Positions 51,203-59,212 of a DNA stretch of 64,000 nt are shown here, piece after piece. Source of the DNA: Sphingomonas sp. DG1-23. Its GTDB lineage: Bacteria > Pseudomonadota > Alphaproteobacteria > Sphingomonadales > Sphingomonadaceae. The position numbers and the translations under genes were made by a program. The stretch lies in the NCBI RefSeq assembly GCF_030730875.1, contig NZ_JAVAMA010000011.1:124001-188000 (forward strand), written 5' to 3'. Position 1 is the stretch's first letter. The number at the start of each line of letters is the position of its first letter. Below the pieces are notes generated by a model. The model worked only from the letters and a program-made list of their open reading frames with translations, had not been told where the DNA came from and searched no databases.

Positions 51203-53052
51203 CAGCCGTCGGTCCCGGTGCTCGCGGTCTCGAACGCGGCCACGGGGGCGAGGCTGCCCTTTTCGGCAAGCGTCAGCGCATCCTCAGCATCGATCGGGCG
51301 GGAGAGATGATAACCCTGCATGTGGCTGCATCCGGCGAGACGAAGCGCCTGAAGCTGGGCATCGGTCTCGACTCCCTCGGCGACGACTTCCATCCCGAGC
51401 GCGCGGCCGAGATGGATCACCGAATGGACGATCGCGGCACTCTCGCGCTCGCGGCCCATGCCGTCGACGAAGCTGCGATCGATCTTCAGGCAGTCAAGCG
51501 CGAAGCGGCGGATATTGTAGAGCGACGAATAGCCGGTGCCGAAATCGTCGAGCGCGATGCGGAAGCCCATCTGGCGCAGCTTGAACAGGATCTCGGCGGC
51601 GCGCTCGACATTGTCGAAGATCGCGGTTTCGGTGATCTCGATCTGGAAGCGGCCGGGCTGGATCCCGGCGCTGGCGACGCGCTCGACGACGTGCGCGACG
51701 AAATTGTGCCGGCGGAACTGGCGCGGGCTGAAATTGACCGAGACATATTGGCCGGGCCAAGTCTTCAACGCGACGATCGCCTCGTCGATCACCCAGTCGC
51801 CCAGCTCGTGAATCAGGTTCGATTCCTCGGCGATCGGGATGAACATGCCCGGCGGGACCATGCCATATTCGGGGCTGCACCAGCGGATCAGCGCCTCGAA
51901 CCCGGTGATCTGGAGATCGCGGCCGACGATCGGCTGGAAGACCAGCTTGAGCTCGCCCTTGGCGATCGCTTCGGACAGGCCGCCCTCGATCTGGCGGCGG
52001 AAGCGGATCGATTCGTCCATGCTCTCGTCGAACACCCGCACACAGCCGCGGCCCTGACGCTTGGCTTCGTTGAGCGCGAGATCGGCGCGACGCATCACGT
52101 CGATCGGATCGCCGATCCGGCCGGGTTCGACGACGATCAGCCCGACCGAGGCGCCGCCCTGCACCGAATGGCCGAACACCTTGAAGCTGGCGCTGCACGC
52201 CCTGAGCAGGCGTTCGCACTGCATCACTGCGTCGTCTTCGCCCTCGACCTGCATCAGCAGCGCGAATTCGTCGCCGCCGAGTCGCGCGACGAAGCCGCCT
52301 TCGGGAATCTGGTTCTGAAGGATCTCGCAGACCATGCGGATCAGCTCGTCGCCGGCGAGATGGCCGAGCGTGTCGTTCACCAGCTTGAAGCGGTCGAGAT
52401 CCATCATCGCCATCGCGAAGCAATGCTCGCTTTTCACTGCCTGGCCGAGCGCATGGAGAAAGGCGAGACGATTGGGCGCGTCGGTCAGGGAATCGTGATT
52501 GGCCATGTGGATGGCGCGCGATTCATTGGCAGCGAGCTCGAGCTTCTGTTCCTCGAGCAGGGCAATTGCGTTCTTGAGATCGAGATCGACCTTCCAGCGC
52601 TGCGCGAGCGCCGTTGCGGTCTGGAGGACTTCCTCGGCCTGGAACGGCTTGGCGATGTAGAAGATCTTGTCGGCGGGGCCGGCGGCGCGGCTGATTTCAA
52701 TCGGCGAGAAGTCCGAATAGCCGGTGACGATGACGAGGTTGATGTCGGGATCGAGCGCGCGGATGCGCTTGGCGGTTTCCTTGCCGTCGATCCCCGGCGG
52801 CATGCGGACGTCGAGAAAGGCGACGGCATAGCGCTCGCCGGTCTCGAGCGCTTCCTCGACTGCGGCGACGGCGTCGAGGCCCTGCATCCTGTGATCGCAG
52901 GCAAAGCGTGGCGCGGGCTCGCCGGGCGCTTGATCGCCGAACAGTTCGGCCGCCATCGCGCCCAACGCGCCGGCGCCGCCGTCGGGCGCGGCGAAGCATT
53001 GGCGATAGGAATCGTGCATCGCCGGCTCGTCGTCAACGATCAGAATGCGCAA
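51202..53052 (-). CDS. Response regulator with GGDEF and EAL domains (c-di-GMP turnover)
   Basis: I use the TTG at 53052 (LRILIVDDEPAMHDSY, 616 residues), preceded by a G-rich site; the frame stays open upstream to 53169. The receiver has its acidic pair at VDDEP, an insertion of about 30 residues, the acceptor Asp in AFLDVRMPPGIDG and Lys in IAKPFQAEE. GGDEF is intact (ARLGGDEFALLM), after DLDRFKLVNDTLGHLAGDEL. EAL is intact too: GFEALIRWCSPEYG, VNFSPRQFRRHN, EITETAIF, LDDFGTGYSSLY, LKIDRSFVDG and VAEGVETDAQ. It may both make and break c-di-GMP, set by the co-encoded kinase. Confidence 0.92.
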   Translation of the reverse strand: MRILIVDDEPAMHDSYRQCFAAPDGGAGALGAMAAELFGDQAPGEPAPRFACDHRMQGLDAVAAVEEALETGERYAVAFLDVRMPPGIDGKETAKRIRALDPDINLVIVTGYSDFSPIEISRAAGPADKIFYIAKPFQAEEVLQTATALAQRWKVDLDLKNAIALLEEQKLELAANESRAIHMANHDSLTDAPNRLAFLHALGQAVKSEHCFAMAMMDLDRFKLVNDTLGHLAGDELIRMVCEILQNQIPEGGFVARLGGDEFALLMQVEGEDDAVMQCERLLRACSASFKVFGHSVQGGASVGLIVVEPGRIGDPIDVMRRADLALNEAKRQGRGCVRVFDESMDESIRFRRQIEGGLSEAIAKGELKLVFQPIVGRDLQITGFEALIRWCSPEYGMVPPGMFIPIAEESNLIHELGDWVIDEAIVALKTWPGQYVSVNFSPRQFRRHNFVAHVVERVASAGIQPGRFQIEITETAIFDNVERAAEILFKLRQMGFRIALDDFGTGYSSLYNIRRFALDCLKIDRSFVDGMGRERESAAIVHSVIHLGRALGMEVVAEGVETDAQLQALRLAGCSHMQGYHLSRPIDAEDALTLAEKGSLAPVAAFETASTGTDG

Positions 53053-53302
53053 GTCCGATTCCCCCCGAAATATGTCCGAACAAGGTAAGCGGACAAGGTT
53101 AACGGGCCGTAAAATCCGCCCCCGCGCCCGAGCGCGGCGGCACCGACGGACCCTTAACATGCGGTACAAGCCCGTATCGGATTTTTCCCGAAAGGACGCG
53201 CACCGCCGGGCGGCCTAGAGGGGGCTTGCGGATGCCGCCGTCTCCCACGGCTCCGTCTGTAACGCGTGTCGCCCTCCTCCCCCGGAGCGGCACCGCCGGG
53301 AG

Positions 53303-53343
53303 CGAGCCGAAGCCGATGGACCTCCCTCTGCGGCTTCGGCTCG
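53303..53343. repeat. 13-bp inverted repeat upstream of the CoA lyase gene
   Basis: CGAGCCGAAGCCG (53303-53315) and CGGCTTCGGCTCG (53331-53343) are perfect arms around a 15-base loop. It lies 64 bp before the CoA lyase start in the 354-bp divergent gap 53053-53406. The rest of that gap contains GC-rich sequence with no recognisable gene or riboswitch. Confidence 0.55.
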
Positions 53344-53406
53344 AGCCCCGCCGGTTTACCCGCGCCGCGCCGCGTTCTAGGTCTTGGAGCTCAACCCGGA
53401 GGATCC

Positions 53407-54279
53407 ATGGCCGAACCGCTGATTGCACGCTCCCTGCTGTTTGCCCCGGGAGATTCGGAGCGCAAGCTGGCCAAGGCCGGTGCGAGCGGTGCCGATCTGG
53501 TGCTGCTCGATCTCGAGGACGCGGTGGCTCCTGCGAACAAGGCGGCGGCGCGGACACTGGTCGCCGAGCATCTGCGGACCGCCGAACGCGCGCAGCCGCA
53601 ATGGGTGCGGATCAATCCGCTCGACGGCGAGCATGCGCTCGCCGATCTCGCCGCAGTGGTGCCCGAGCGGCCCGACGGGATCATGCTTCCCAAGGCCACC
53701 CGCGCCGAGACCGAACGGCTCCATCATTATCTCACCGCGCTCGAAGCTGCGGCGGGCCTGACGATCGGTGGCATCCGCACGATCGTGGTCGCAACCGAGA
53801 CTGCCCCTGCCCTGTTCGGTCTCGGCGATTATGCCGGATGCCCGCGGCTCGCAGCGCTCACCTGGGGCGCGGAGGATAGCGCGACTGCGCTCGGCGCCAC
53901 CGACAATCGCGACGAGAATGGCGAATACGACTTTCCCTATCAGCTGTTCCGCGCGCTGACCCTTGCCGGCGCTGCGGCGGCAGGCGTGACGCCGGTCGAG
54001 ACGATCCACGGCGATTTCCGCGATCTCGACGGACTGGCCAAAGTCGCCGCCAAGGCGCGCCGCGCCGGCTTTCGCGGAATGATGGCGATCCATCCCGATC
54101 AGGTCCCGGTGATCAACCGCGCTTTCTCTCCCTCCGCAGCCGAGATTGAGCGGGCCGAGGCGATCGTCGCGGCGTTTGCCGCCAATCCGGACGCGGGCAC
54201 GATCGGGCTCGATGGCGCGATGCTCGACATGCCGCATCTGAAGCGCGCCCGCGCCGTGCTCGCGATGCCGAGAAACTGA
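53407..54279 (+). CDS. HpcH/HpaI aldolase/citrate lyase family protein (CitE-like CoA-ester lyase)
   Basis: The ATG at 53407 has GGAGG just upstream and gives 290 residues (MAEPLIARSLLFAPGDSERK). Family features are FAPGDSERKLAKAGASGADL, VLLDLEDAVAP with metal-binding acids, WVRINPLDG, GIMLPKATRAE, VVATETAPALFGLGDY, LTWGAEDSATALGA and AIHPDQVPVINRAF. Stand-alone members cleave malyl-, citramalyl- or related CoA esters. No citrate lyase alpha or gamma subunits are near, so a citramalyl-CoA or malyl-CoA lyase role is more likely than citrate lyase. It is an isolated metabolic gene between signalling genes. Confidence 0.88.
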   Translation: MAEPLIARSLLFAPGDSERKLAKAGASGADLVLLDLEDAVAPANKAAARTLVAEHLRTAERAQPQWVRINPLDGEHALADLAAVVPERPDGIMLPKATRAETERLHHYLTALEAAAGLTIGGIRTIVVATETAPALFGLGDYAGCPRLAALTWGAEDSATALGATDNRDENGEYDFPYQLFRALTLAGAAAAGVTPVETIHGDFRDLDGLAKVAAKARRAGFRGMMAIHPDQVPVINRAFSPSAAEIERAEAIVAAFAANPDAGTIGLDGAMLDMPHLKRARAVLAMPRN

Positions 54280-54352
54280 TGCAGTTCGCTTGGAATATCC
54301 ACGGGTTACACCTACGAATGCAGCATATGCAATTGGCGGCGCATACCCCAGG

Positions 54353-56494
54353 ATGAGCCAGGTCGAGCCCGACGAACCATTGCCGGTCGGCGAGGACGAG
54401 TTCCGCATGATCGCCGACAGTGCGCCGGTGGCGGTGTGGGTGACCCGGCTCGACCGCACGCGGAGCTTCGTCAACCGCGCTTATGTCGAATTTCTCGGCG
54501 TGCCCTATGACGAGGCGCTGACCTTCGACTGGCGCAGGATCATCCACCCCGACGACGCCCCGCATCTGCTCGCCCAGTCGATCGCGGGCGAGGCCAGCAT
54601 GACGACCTTCGACCTCGAAGGCCGCTATCGCAACGCCAGAGGCGAGTGGCGCTGGCTGCATTCGACCTCTTCGCCACGCCGGGACACGCAGGGCCGGCAT
54701 ATCGGCTTTATCGGCGTCGCCCACGACGTGACCGAGGCCAAGACGGCTGAGCTCGCATTGCGCGACAGCGAGGCGCAGCTCTCTGCCTTCATTGCCCAAT
54801 CGACCGCCGGGTTCGCGCAGGTCGACCTTGAGGGGCGCTTTACTCTGGTCAACGACCGCTTCTGCCAGATCGCCGGCTGGAGCCGTGACGAATTGATGGG
54901 GATGCGGATGCTCGACATCACCCACCCCGACGACCGCACCCGCAACCGGCCGCTGTTCGATCGCGCCGTGGCGGAGGGCACCCCCTATACCCATGAGAAG
55001 CGCTATATTCGCAAGGACGGCGGCGTAGTCTGGGTGAACAATTCGGTTTCGGTGATCCGGCGGCCCGATGGCGAGCCGTTCGGCGTGCTTTCGGTGACCC
55101 TGGACGTCACGCGGCGCCGCGAGGCCGAGGCGCAGTTGCGCAAGAGCGAGGAGAGCCTGCGCCTCGCCACCGAGAGTGCCGGCATGGCGAGCTGGGAACT
55201 CGATCTCGAGACGATGGAAGGCGAATGGTCGCCCAACCGCTTCGACCTGCTGGGGATGCCGCGGCGCCCCGACAGCCGGGGAAGTTTCGAGGACTGGATC
55301 GAACGCGTGCATCCCGAAGATCGGGAAATGGTCCGCGCGGCGGCACAGCGCTGTTTCGCGACGGGCGAGCCCTATACCATCGAATACCGGGTGTGCCGCG
55401 CCGACGATCGCGAGGAGCGCTGGCTGCAGAGCCATGGCAGCCGGATCGACTATGCCGATAATCGCCCCAATCGCTTCGTCGGCGTCTCGTTCGACATCAC
55501 GACGCGCAAGCGTGGCGAGGAAGAGCTTCGCGAGAGCGAGGCGCGGTTCCGCACGATCTTCGAGCAGGCGAACGACTTTCTGATCACCACCACGCTGGAT
55601 CAGGTCATCACGTCGGTGAATCCGGCCGTGATCGCCGCATTGGGCTATGCCGAAGAAGAGATCGTGGGCGCGACCATCGGCGACTTCATGGCTCCGGACC
55701 AGCTCGCCCTCGCCATGGAGGCGTTCGAGCACAAGCTGCGGGAGGGCGGCACCACCAGGTTGACGGTCACCGTGCGCGCACGTGACGGGCGGCCGCTGAT
55801 CTGGGAGATCAACTCGCGCCTGACCACCGATGCCGAAGGCAAACCTACCGGCCTCCATGCGATCGGGCGCGACATGACCGAGGCCAAGCGCGCCGAGGCG
55901 CATCTGCGGCTGCTGGTCGACGAGCTCAACCACCGGGTCAAGAACACGCTGGCGATCGTTCAGGGGATCGCCCAGCAGAGCTTCAAGGATGCGACCGATC
56001 CGGCGATCGCGCGAAGGGCCTTCGAGGGCCGGCTCGCCGCGCTTTCGGAAGCGCACAATCTGCTCACCCGCGAGCATTGGGGGGCGGTATCGATGGCGCA
56101 GATCATCGGCGACGCGATCGCGCCGCATGGCGATCCCGGGCGGTTCGCGCTGGACGGACCTGATCTCTCGATCCTGCCCAAGACCGCGATCAGTCTCGCC
56201 CTCGCGATCCACGAACTCGCTACCAATGCGGTCAAGCACGGCGCGCTGTCGCGCCCCGAGGGGAGCGTCGCGATCCGTTGGGCGCGGATCGACGGCAATG
56301 GCCGCGCGCGGCTGTCGCTCGTCTGGGAAGAGCGCGGCGGACCCGAGGTCGCGACCCCGTCGCGCCGCGGCTTCGGAACGCGGATGATCGAACGCGGCCT
56401 CGCCGCCGAATTGGGCGGAACGGTCAAGATCGACTTCCGGGCCCGGGGATTGATTTGTACGGTCGACGCGCCGCTGCCGGAGGGTTCCGCATGA
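54353..56494 (+). CDS. Multi-PAS sensor histidine kinase of the HWE family
   Basis: From the ATG at 54353 (MSQVEPDEPLPVGEDEFRM, 713 residues) four PAS domains follow in line, ending near residues 150, 275, 400 and 525. Each closes with a PAC-type strand such as GFIGVAHDVTEAK, GVLSVTLDVTRRRE, VGVSFDITTRKR and AIGRDMTEAKR. The kinase core is of HWE type: LLVDELNHRVKNTLAIVQGI with the acceptor His, a following ALSEAHNLLTREHWGAV, LAIHELATNAVKHGAL and SLVWEERGGPEV. No transmembrane helix is seen, so it is cytoplasmic. The receiver gene overlaps its stop by 4 bp. A TTG at 54290 is an alternative start. Confidence 0.92.
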   Translation: MSQVEPDEPLPVGEDEFRMIADSAPVAVWVTRLDRTRSFVNRAYVEFLGVPYDEALTFDWRRIIHPDDAPHLLAQSIAGEASMTTFDLEGRYRNARGEWRWLHSTSSPRRDTQGRHIGFIGVAHDVTEAKTAELALRDSEAQLSAFIAQSTAGFAQVDLEGRFTLVNDRFCQIAGWSRDELMGMRMLDITHPDDRTRNRPLFDRAVAEGTPYTHEKRYIRKDGGVVWVNNSVSVIRRPDGEPFGVLSVTLDVTRRREAEAQLRKSEESLRLATESAGMASWELDLETMEGEWSPNRFDLLGMPRRPDSRGSFEDWIERVHPEDREMVRAAAQRCFATGEPYTIEYRVCRADDREERWLQSHGSRIDYADNRPNRFVGVSFDITTRKRGEEELRESEARFRTIFEQANDFLITTTLDQVITSVNPAVIAALGYAEEEIVGATIGDFMAPDQLALAMEAFEHKLREGGTTRLTVTVRARDGRPLIWEINSRLTTDAEGKPTGLHAIGRDMTEAKRAEAHLRLLVDELNHRVKNTLAIVQGIAQQSFKDATDPAIARRAFEGRLAALSEAHNLLTREHWGAVSMAQIIGDAIAPHGDPGRFALDGPDLSILPKTAISLALAIHELATNAVKHGALSRPEGSVAIRWARIDGNGRARLSLVWEERGGPEVATPSRRGFGTRMIERGLAAELGGTVKIDFRARGLICTVDAPLPEGSA

Positions 56495-56841
56495 GTTATG
56501 GTGGATTGCGCGTGCTGGTCGTCGAGGACGAACCGGTGGTGGCGATGTGCCTCGAGGACATATTGGAGACCTTGGGGTGCGAGACGGTGGGACCCGCCGG
56601 CCGGCTGGCCGAGGGGCTCGCGCTTGCCGAACGCGAGAGTCTCGGCGCGGCGATCCTCGACATCAATCTCGCGGGCGAGCGCAGCATCCCGATCGCGGAG
56701 GAATTGCGCCGGCGCGGCGTGCCGGTCGCCTTCGCCAGCGGCTATGGCGCAGTGCCCGAAGGTTTCGAGGCGGTTCCGCTGATCGCCAAGCCCTATCGCG
56801 AGGCCGATATCGACACCGCGCTGCGCGCGATCCTCGGATAG
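56491..56841 (+). CDS. Single-domain response regulator paired with the HWE kinase
   Basis: The 116-residue receiver starts at an ATG overlapping the kinase stop (ATGA). It has the acidic pair in VLVVEDEPVVAMC, the acceptor Asp in AAILDINLAGERS, an Ala-Ser switch region VAFASGYGAVP and Lys in LIAKPYREAD. This short form is typical of receivers encoded after HWE kinases. It should receive phosphoryl groups from that kinase; its output partner is unknown. Confidence 0.92.
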   Translation: MSYGGLRVLVVEDEPVVAMCLEDILETLGCETVGPAGRLAEGLALAERESLGAAILDINLAGERSIPIAEELRRRGVPVAFASGYGAVPEGFEAVPLIAKPYREADIDTALRAILG

Positions 56842-56995
56842 CGGTCGCCGTTACGGCGCTAACCATTGAATATACGGGAAAAACCGTAGCCGGGCCTTGC
56901 AATGGCGCGGCAGGAAAACTTCTACAATGAAGGGATAAAATTCGAGGCTTCGCCGCCAGACAAGAGCGTGCTGAGGCATAACGAGGTGGCTCCCC

Positions 56996-58594
56996 ATGCC
57001 TGAGAACGTGTACGACCTGATCGCGACGATGTTCAAAGGCGCGCGCCAGCCGGTCCTGATCAAGGGCGAGGATTATCGGTACGTCTTTCTCAGCGACCAG
57101 GCGTGCAAACTCATCGCAGTTCCGCTCGAGGAACTCGTCGGGAAGACCGATTATGACTTCCTTCCGCCCGCCGAGGCCGACGGAATCCGGGCAATGGACA
57201 TGCATATCCTCGAAACCGGAGCGGAGCGGCTTTTCGAGGAAGAAATTACCGGTCAGGACGGCTCGCTCCGCACGCTGGTGACCCACAAAAGACGCGTCAC
57301 CGTGCCGGTCGCCGGCCGCCCGACCAACCTCGTCATCGCCGAAATCGACGACGTGACCGAGCTTCGCAATGCCGAGCAAGTCCTGCGCGCGAGCGAAGAG
57401 CATCATCGTTCGCTGATCGAGCTGCATCCGCAGACCCCTTGGGTGGCCAATGCGCGCGGTGAGGTGATCGAGATCGGACGCGAATGGGAGCAGGTTTCCG
57501 GCCGTTCGGTCGCCGATGCCTGCGGCCATGGCTGGGCGGACTCGGTACATCCGGAGGACCTTGCGCATGTGACCGGCAGCTGGGCCGAATCGGTGCGGAC
57601 GAGGACCCGGCTCGATCTCGAATACCGGATCCTGAATGGCGACGGCAATTTCCGCTGGTATCGTTGCAGGGCCGCGCCGCGCATCGACGCCTCGGGCGAG
57701 GTCCGGCGGTGGTATGGTCTCCTCGAGGACGTCCACGATCGCCAGACCGCCTTCGAAGCGCTGATCGCCAGCGAGCGCCGGCTGCGCCAGCACCGCGACG
57801 ACCTCGAGAAGATCGTCGAGACGCGCACCGCCGAAGTGAAGCAGAAGAATTCGGAGCTCGCCCGCTTGCTCGAGCAGGAGCGCGAAGTAAACGCGTTGCA
57901 GCGTCGCTTCGTGGCGATGGTTTCGCACGAGTTCCGCACGCCGCTGACCATCATCGACGCGGCAGCCCAGCGCCTCGCGCGGGTGAAGGAAACCCCGACC
58001 CACGCCTATCTGGCCGAGAAGTCGGTGCAGATCAAAGGCAGCGTCGCGCGCATGGTCGAGCTGATGGAGAGCATCCTCGCCGCCGGCCGGCTTCAAACCG
58101 GCGTCATCGACATAAACAAGAAGACCTGCTCGCTGGCGGACATCGTCCAGTCTTGCGTGAAGCACAGGCAGGAAGTCTGCACCTCGCATCGCATTCATGC
58201 CGATCTGTCCGGGCTCCCCGCCGAGGTCCATGTCGATCCGCGCGCGATGGAGCGCGTATTCGGCAATCTCCTGTCGAACGCCATCAAATACGCCCCCCGC
58301 GCGCCCGACATCTATGTGCGCGGGTGGGTAGACGATGCGACCCTTCACATCAGCGTGCGCGATACCGGAATCGGCATCGACGAGGAGGATCTGGCCCGCC
58401 TGTTCGAGCCCTATTTCAGAGCGCAGAGCGCCGCCGGCATCGCCGGGACCGGGATCGGCCTCAACATCGTGCGGGAAATCATCGGCATGCATGGCGGACA
58501 GATTTCCGTCGCCAGCCAGTCCGGCCAAGGCTCGACCTTCACGGTCAGCCTGCCGCTCGACAACCAAAGTCCTGAGATTCAGGAAGCAGCCTAG
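56996..58594 (+). CDS. PAS-domain sensor histidine kinase (cytoplasmic)
   Basis: The 532-residue protein has two PAS domains (about residues 5-125 and 140-255; FLSDQACKLIAVPLEELVGK, ANARGEVIEIGREWEQVSGR). A coiled-coil linker follows (LEKIVETRTAEVKQKNSELA), then HisKA with FVAMVSHEFRTPLTIIDAAA. The ATPase domain has FGNLLSNAIKYAPRAPD, VRDTGIGIDEEDLARLFEPY and GTGIGLNIVREIIGMHGG. No membrane segment is seen. A 154-bp gap separates it from the preceding receiver; the receiver gene after it is 13 bp away, making a kinase-regulator pair. Confidence 0.93.
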   Translation: MPENVYDLIATMFKGARQPVLIKGEDYRYVFLSDQACKLIAVPLEELVGKTDYDFLPPAEADGIRAMDMHILETGAERLFEEEITGQDGSLRTLVTHKRRVTVPVAGRPTNLVIAEIDDVTELRNAEQVLRASEEHHRSLIELHPQTPWVANARGEVIEIGREWEQVSGRSVADACGHGWADSVHPEDLAHVTGSWAESVRTRTRLDLEYRILNGDGNFRWYRCRAAPRIDASGEVRRWYGLLEDVHDRQTAFEALIASERRLRQHRDDLEKIVETRTAEVKQKNSELARLLEQEREVNALQRRFVAMVSHEFRTPLTIIDAAAQRLARVKETPTHAYLAEKSVQIKGSVARMVELMESILAAGRLQTGVIDINKKTCSLADIVQSCVKHRQEVCTSHRIHADLSGLPAEVHVDPRAMERVFGNLLSNAIKYAPRAPDIYVRGWVDDATLHISVRDTGIGIDEEDLARLFEPYFRAQSAAGIAGTGIGLNIVREIIGMHGGQISVASQSGQGSTFTVSLPLDNQSPEIQEAA

Positions 58595-58607
58595 TTAGGA
58601 AGATATT

Positions 58608-59009
58608 GTGATCAAAGTTCTGTGCATCGACGACGAAGCGGATATCCGCAGCCTGTTGGTCGAGGAGTTGCACGATGCCGGCCTCGAGACGATCGAGGCG
58701 TGCAATGGCCGCGAGGGCCTCGACAAGATCCTGACTACCTGGCCCGACATCGTGATCTGCGACGTCTCGATGCCAGTGATGACCGGGCATGAGATGCTGG
58801 CGGAGATCCAGCTCAATCATCCGGAATTCTCGAACACGCCGATCATCATGCTGACTGCGATGACCGACCGCGAGAACACGCTGGCCGGCCTTCAGGCCGG
58901 TGCGGATGACTATCTGACCAAACCGGTGGATCTCGACCTGCTGATGGCCAAGATCAGCGGGTGCATCATGCGGCTGGAGAACAACCGGAAGATGGGCCGC
59001 GGTCTCTGA
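58608..59009 (+). CDS. Single-domain response regulator
   Basis: The 133-residue receiver has the acidic residues in VLCIDDEADIRSLL, the acceptor Asp in DIVICDVSMPVMTGHEML, Thr in IIMLTAMTDRENTL and Lys in DDYLTKPVDLDLLM. No output domain follows. GAAGATAT upstream of the start codon gives a weak ribosome-binding site, which fits translational coupling with the kinase 13 bp upstream. It should be the partner of that kinase. Confidence 0.92.
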   Translation: MIKVLCIDDEADIRSLLVEELHDAGLETIEACNGREGLDKILTTWPDIVICDVSMPVMTGHEMLAEIQLNHPEFSNTPIIMLTAMTDRENTLAGLQAGADDYLTKPVDLDLLMAKISGCIMRLENNRKMGRGL

Positions 59010-59060
59010 AGACACGGAGGCGTGCCGCCTGGAACACCGTCGGCACTTGATCACCGTTTG

Positions 59061-59093
59061 AAAAGGGGTCAGCCGCGCATAGCGACTGGCCCC
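59061..59093 (-). terminator. Intrinsic terminator downstream of the Ig-like lipoprotein gene
   Basis: On the minus strand GGGGCCAG and CTGACCCC form an 8-bp stem with one wobble pair, followed by TTTTC. It lies about 120 bp after the stop at 59213, in the convergent gap 59010-59212. Confidence 0.55.
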
Positions 59094-59212
59094 GAACCGG
59101 CATCCGACGGTGGCTGTGAGAATGCCATGCGTGCGCCGAGGACGAATTGCCGTCCCGGCCTGCGCAGGGCTCGACGGCGACCGGACCACATTGCCCGGCC
59201 GCCCCCCAGGCT

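Noticed and set aside
54113..56239. 708-codon minus-strand open frame opposite the HWE kinase
   Set aside because: It is antisense to a gene with four PAS domains and an HWE kinase core, and its composition is that of a shadow frame.
56842..56995. Promoter with TTGCAA and TACAAT before the PAS kinase
   Set aside because: The spacing is about 20 bp, too long for a standard sigma-70 promoter, so it is not listed as a feature.
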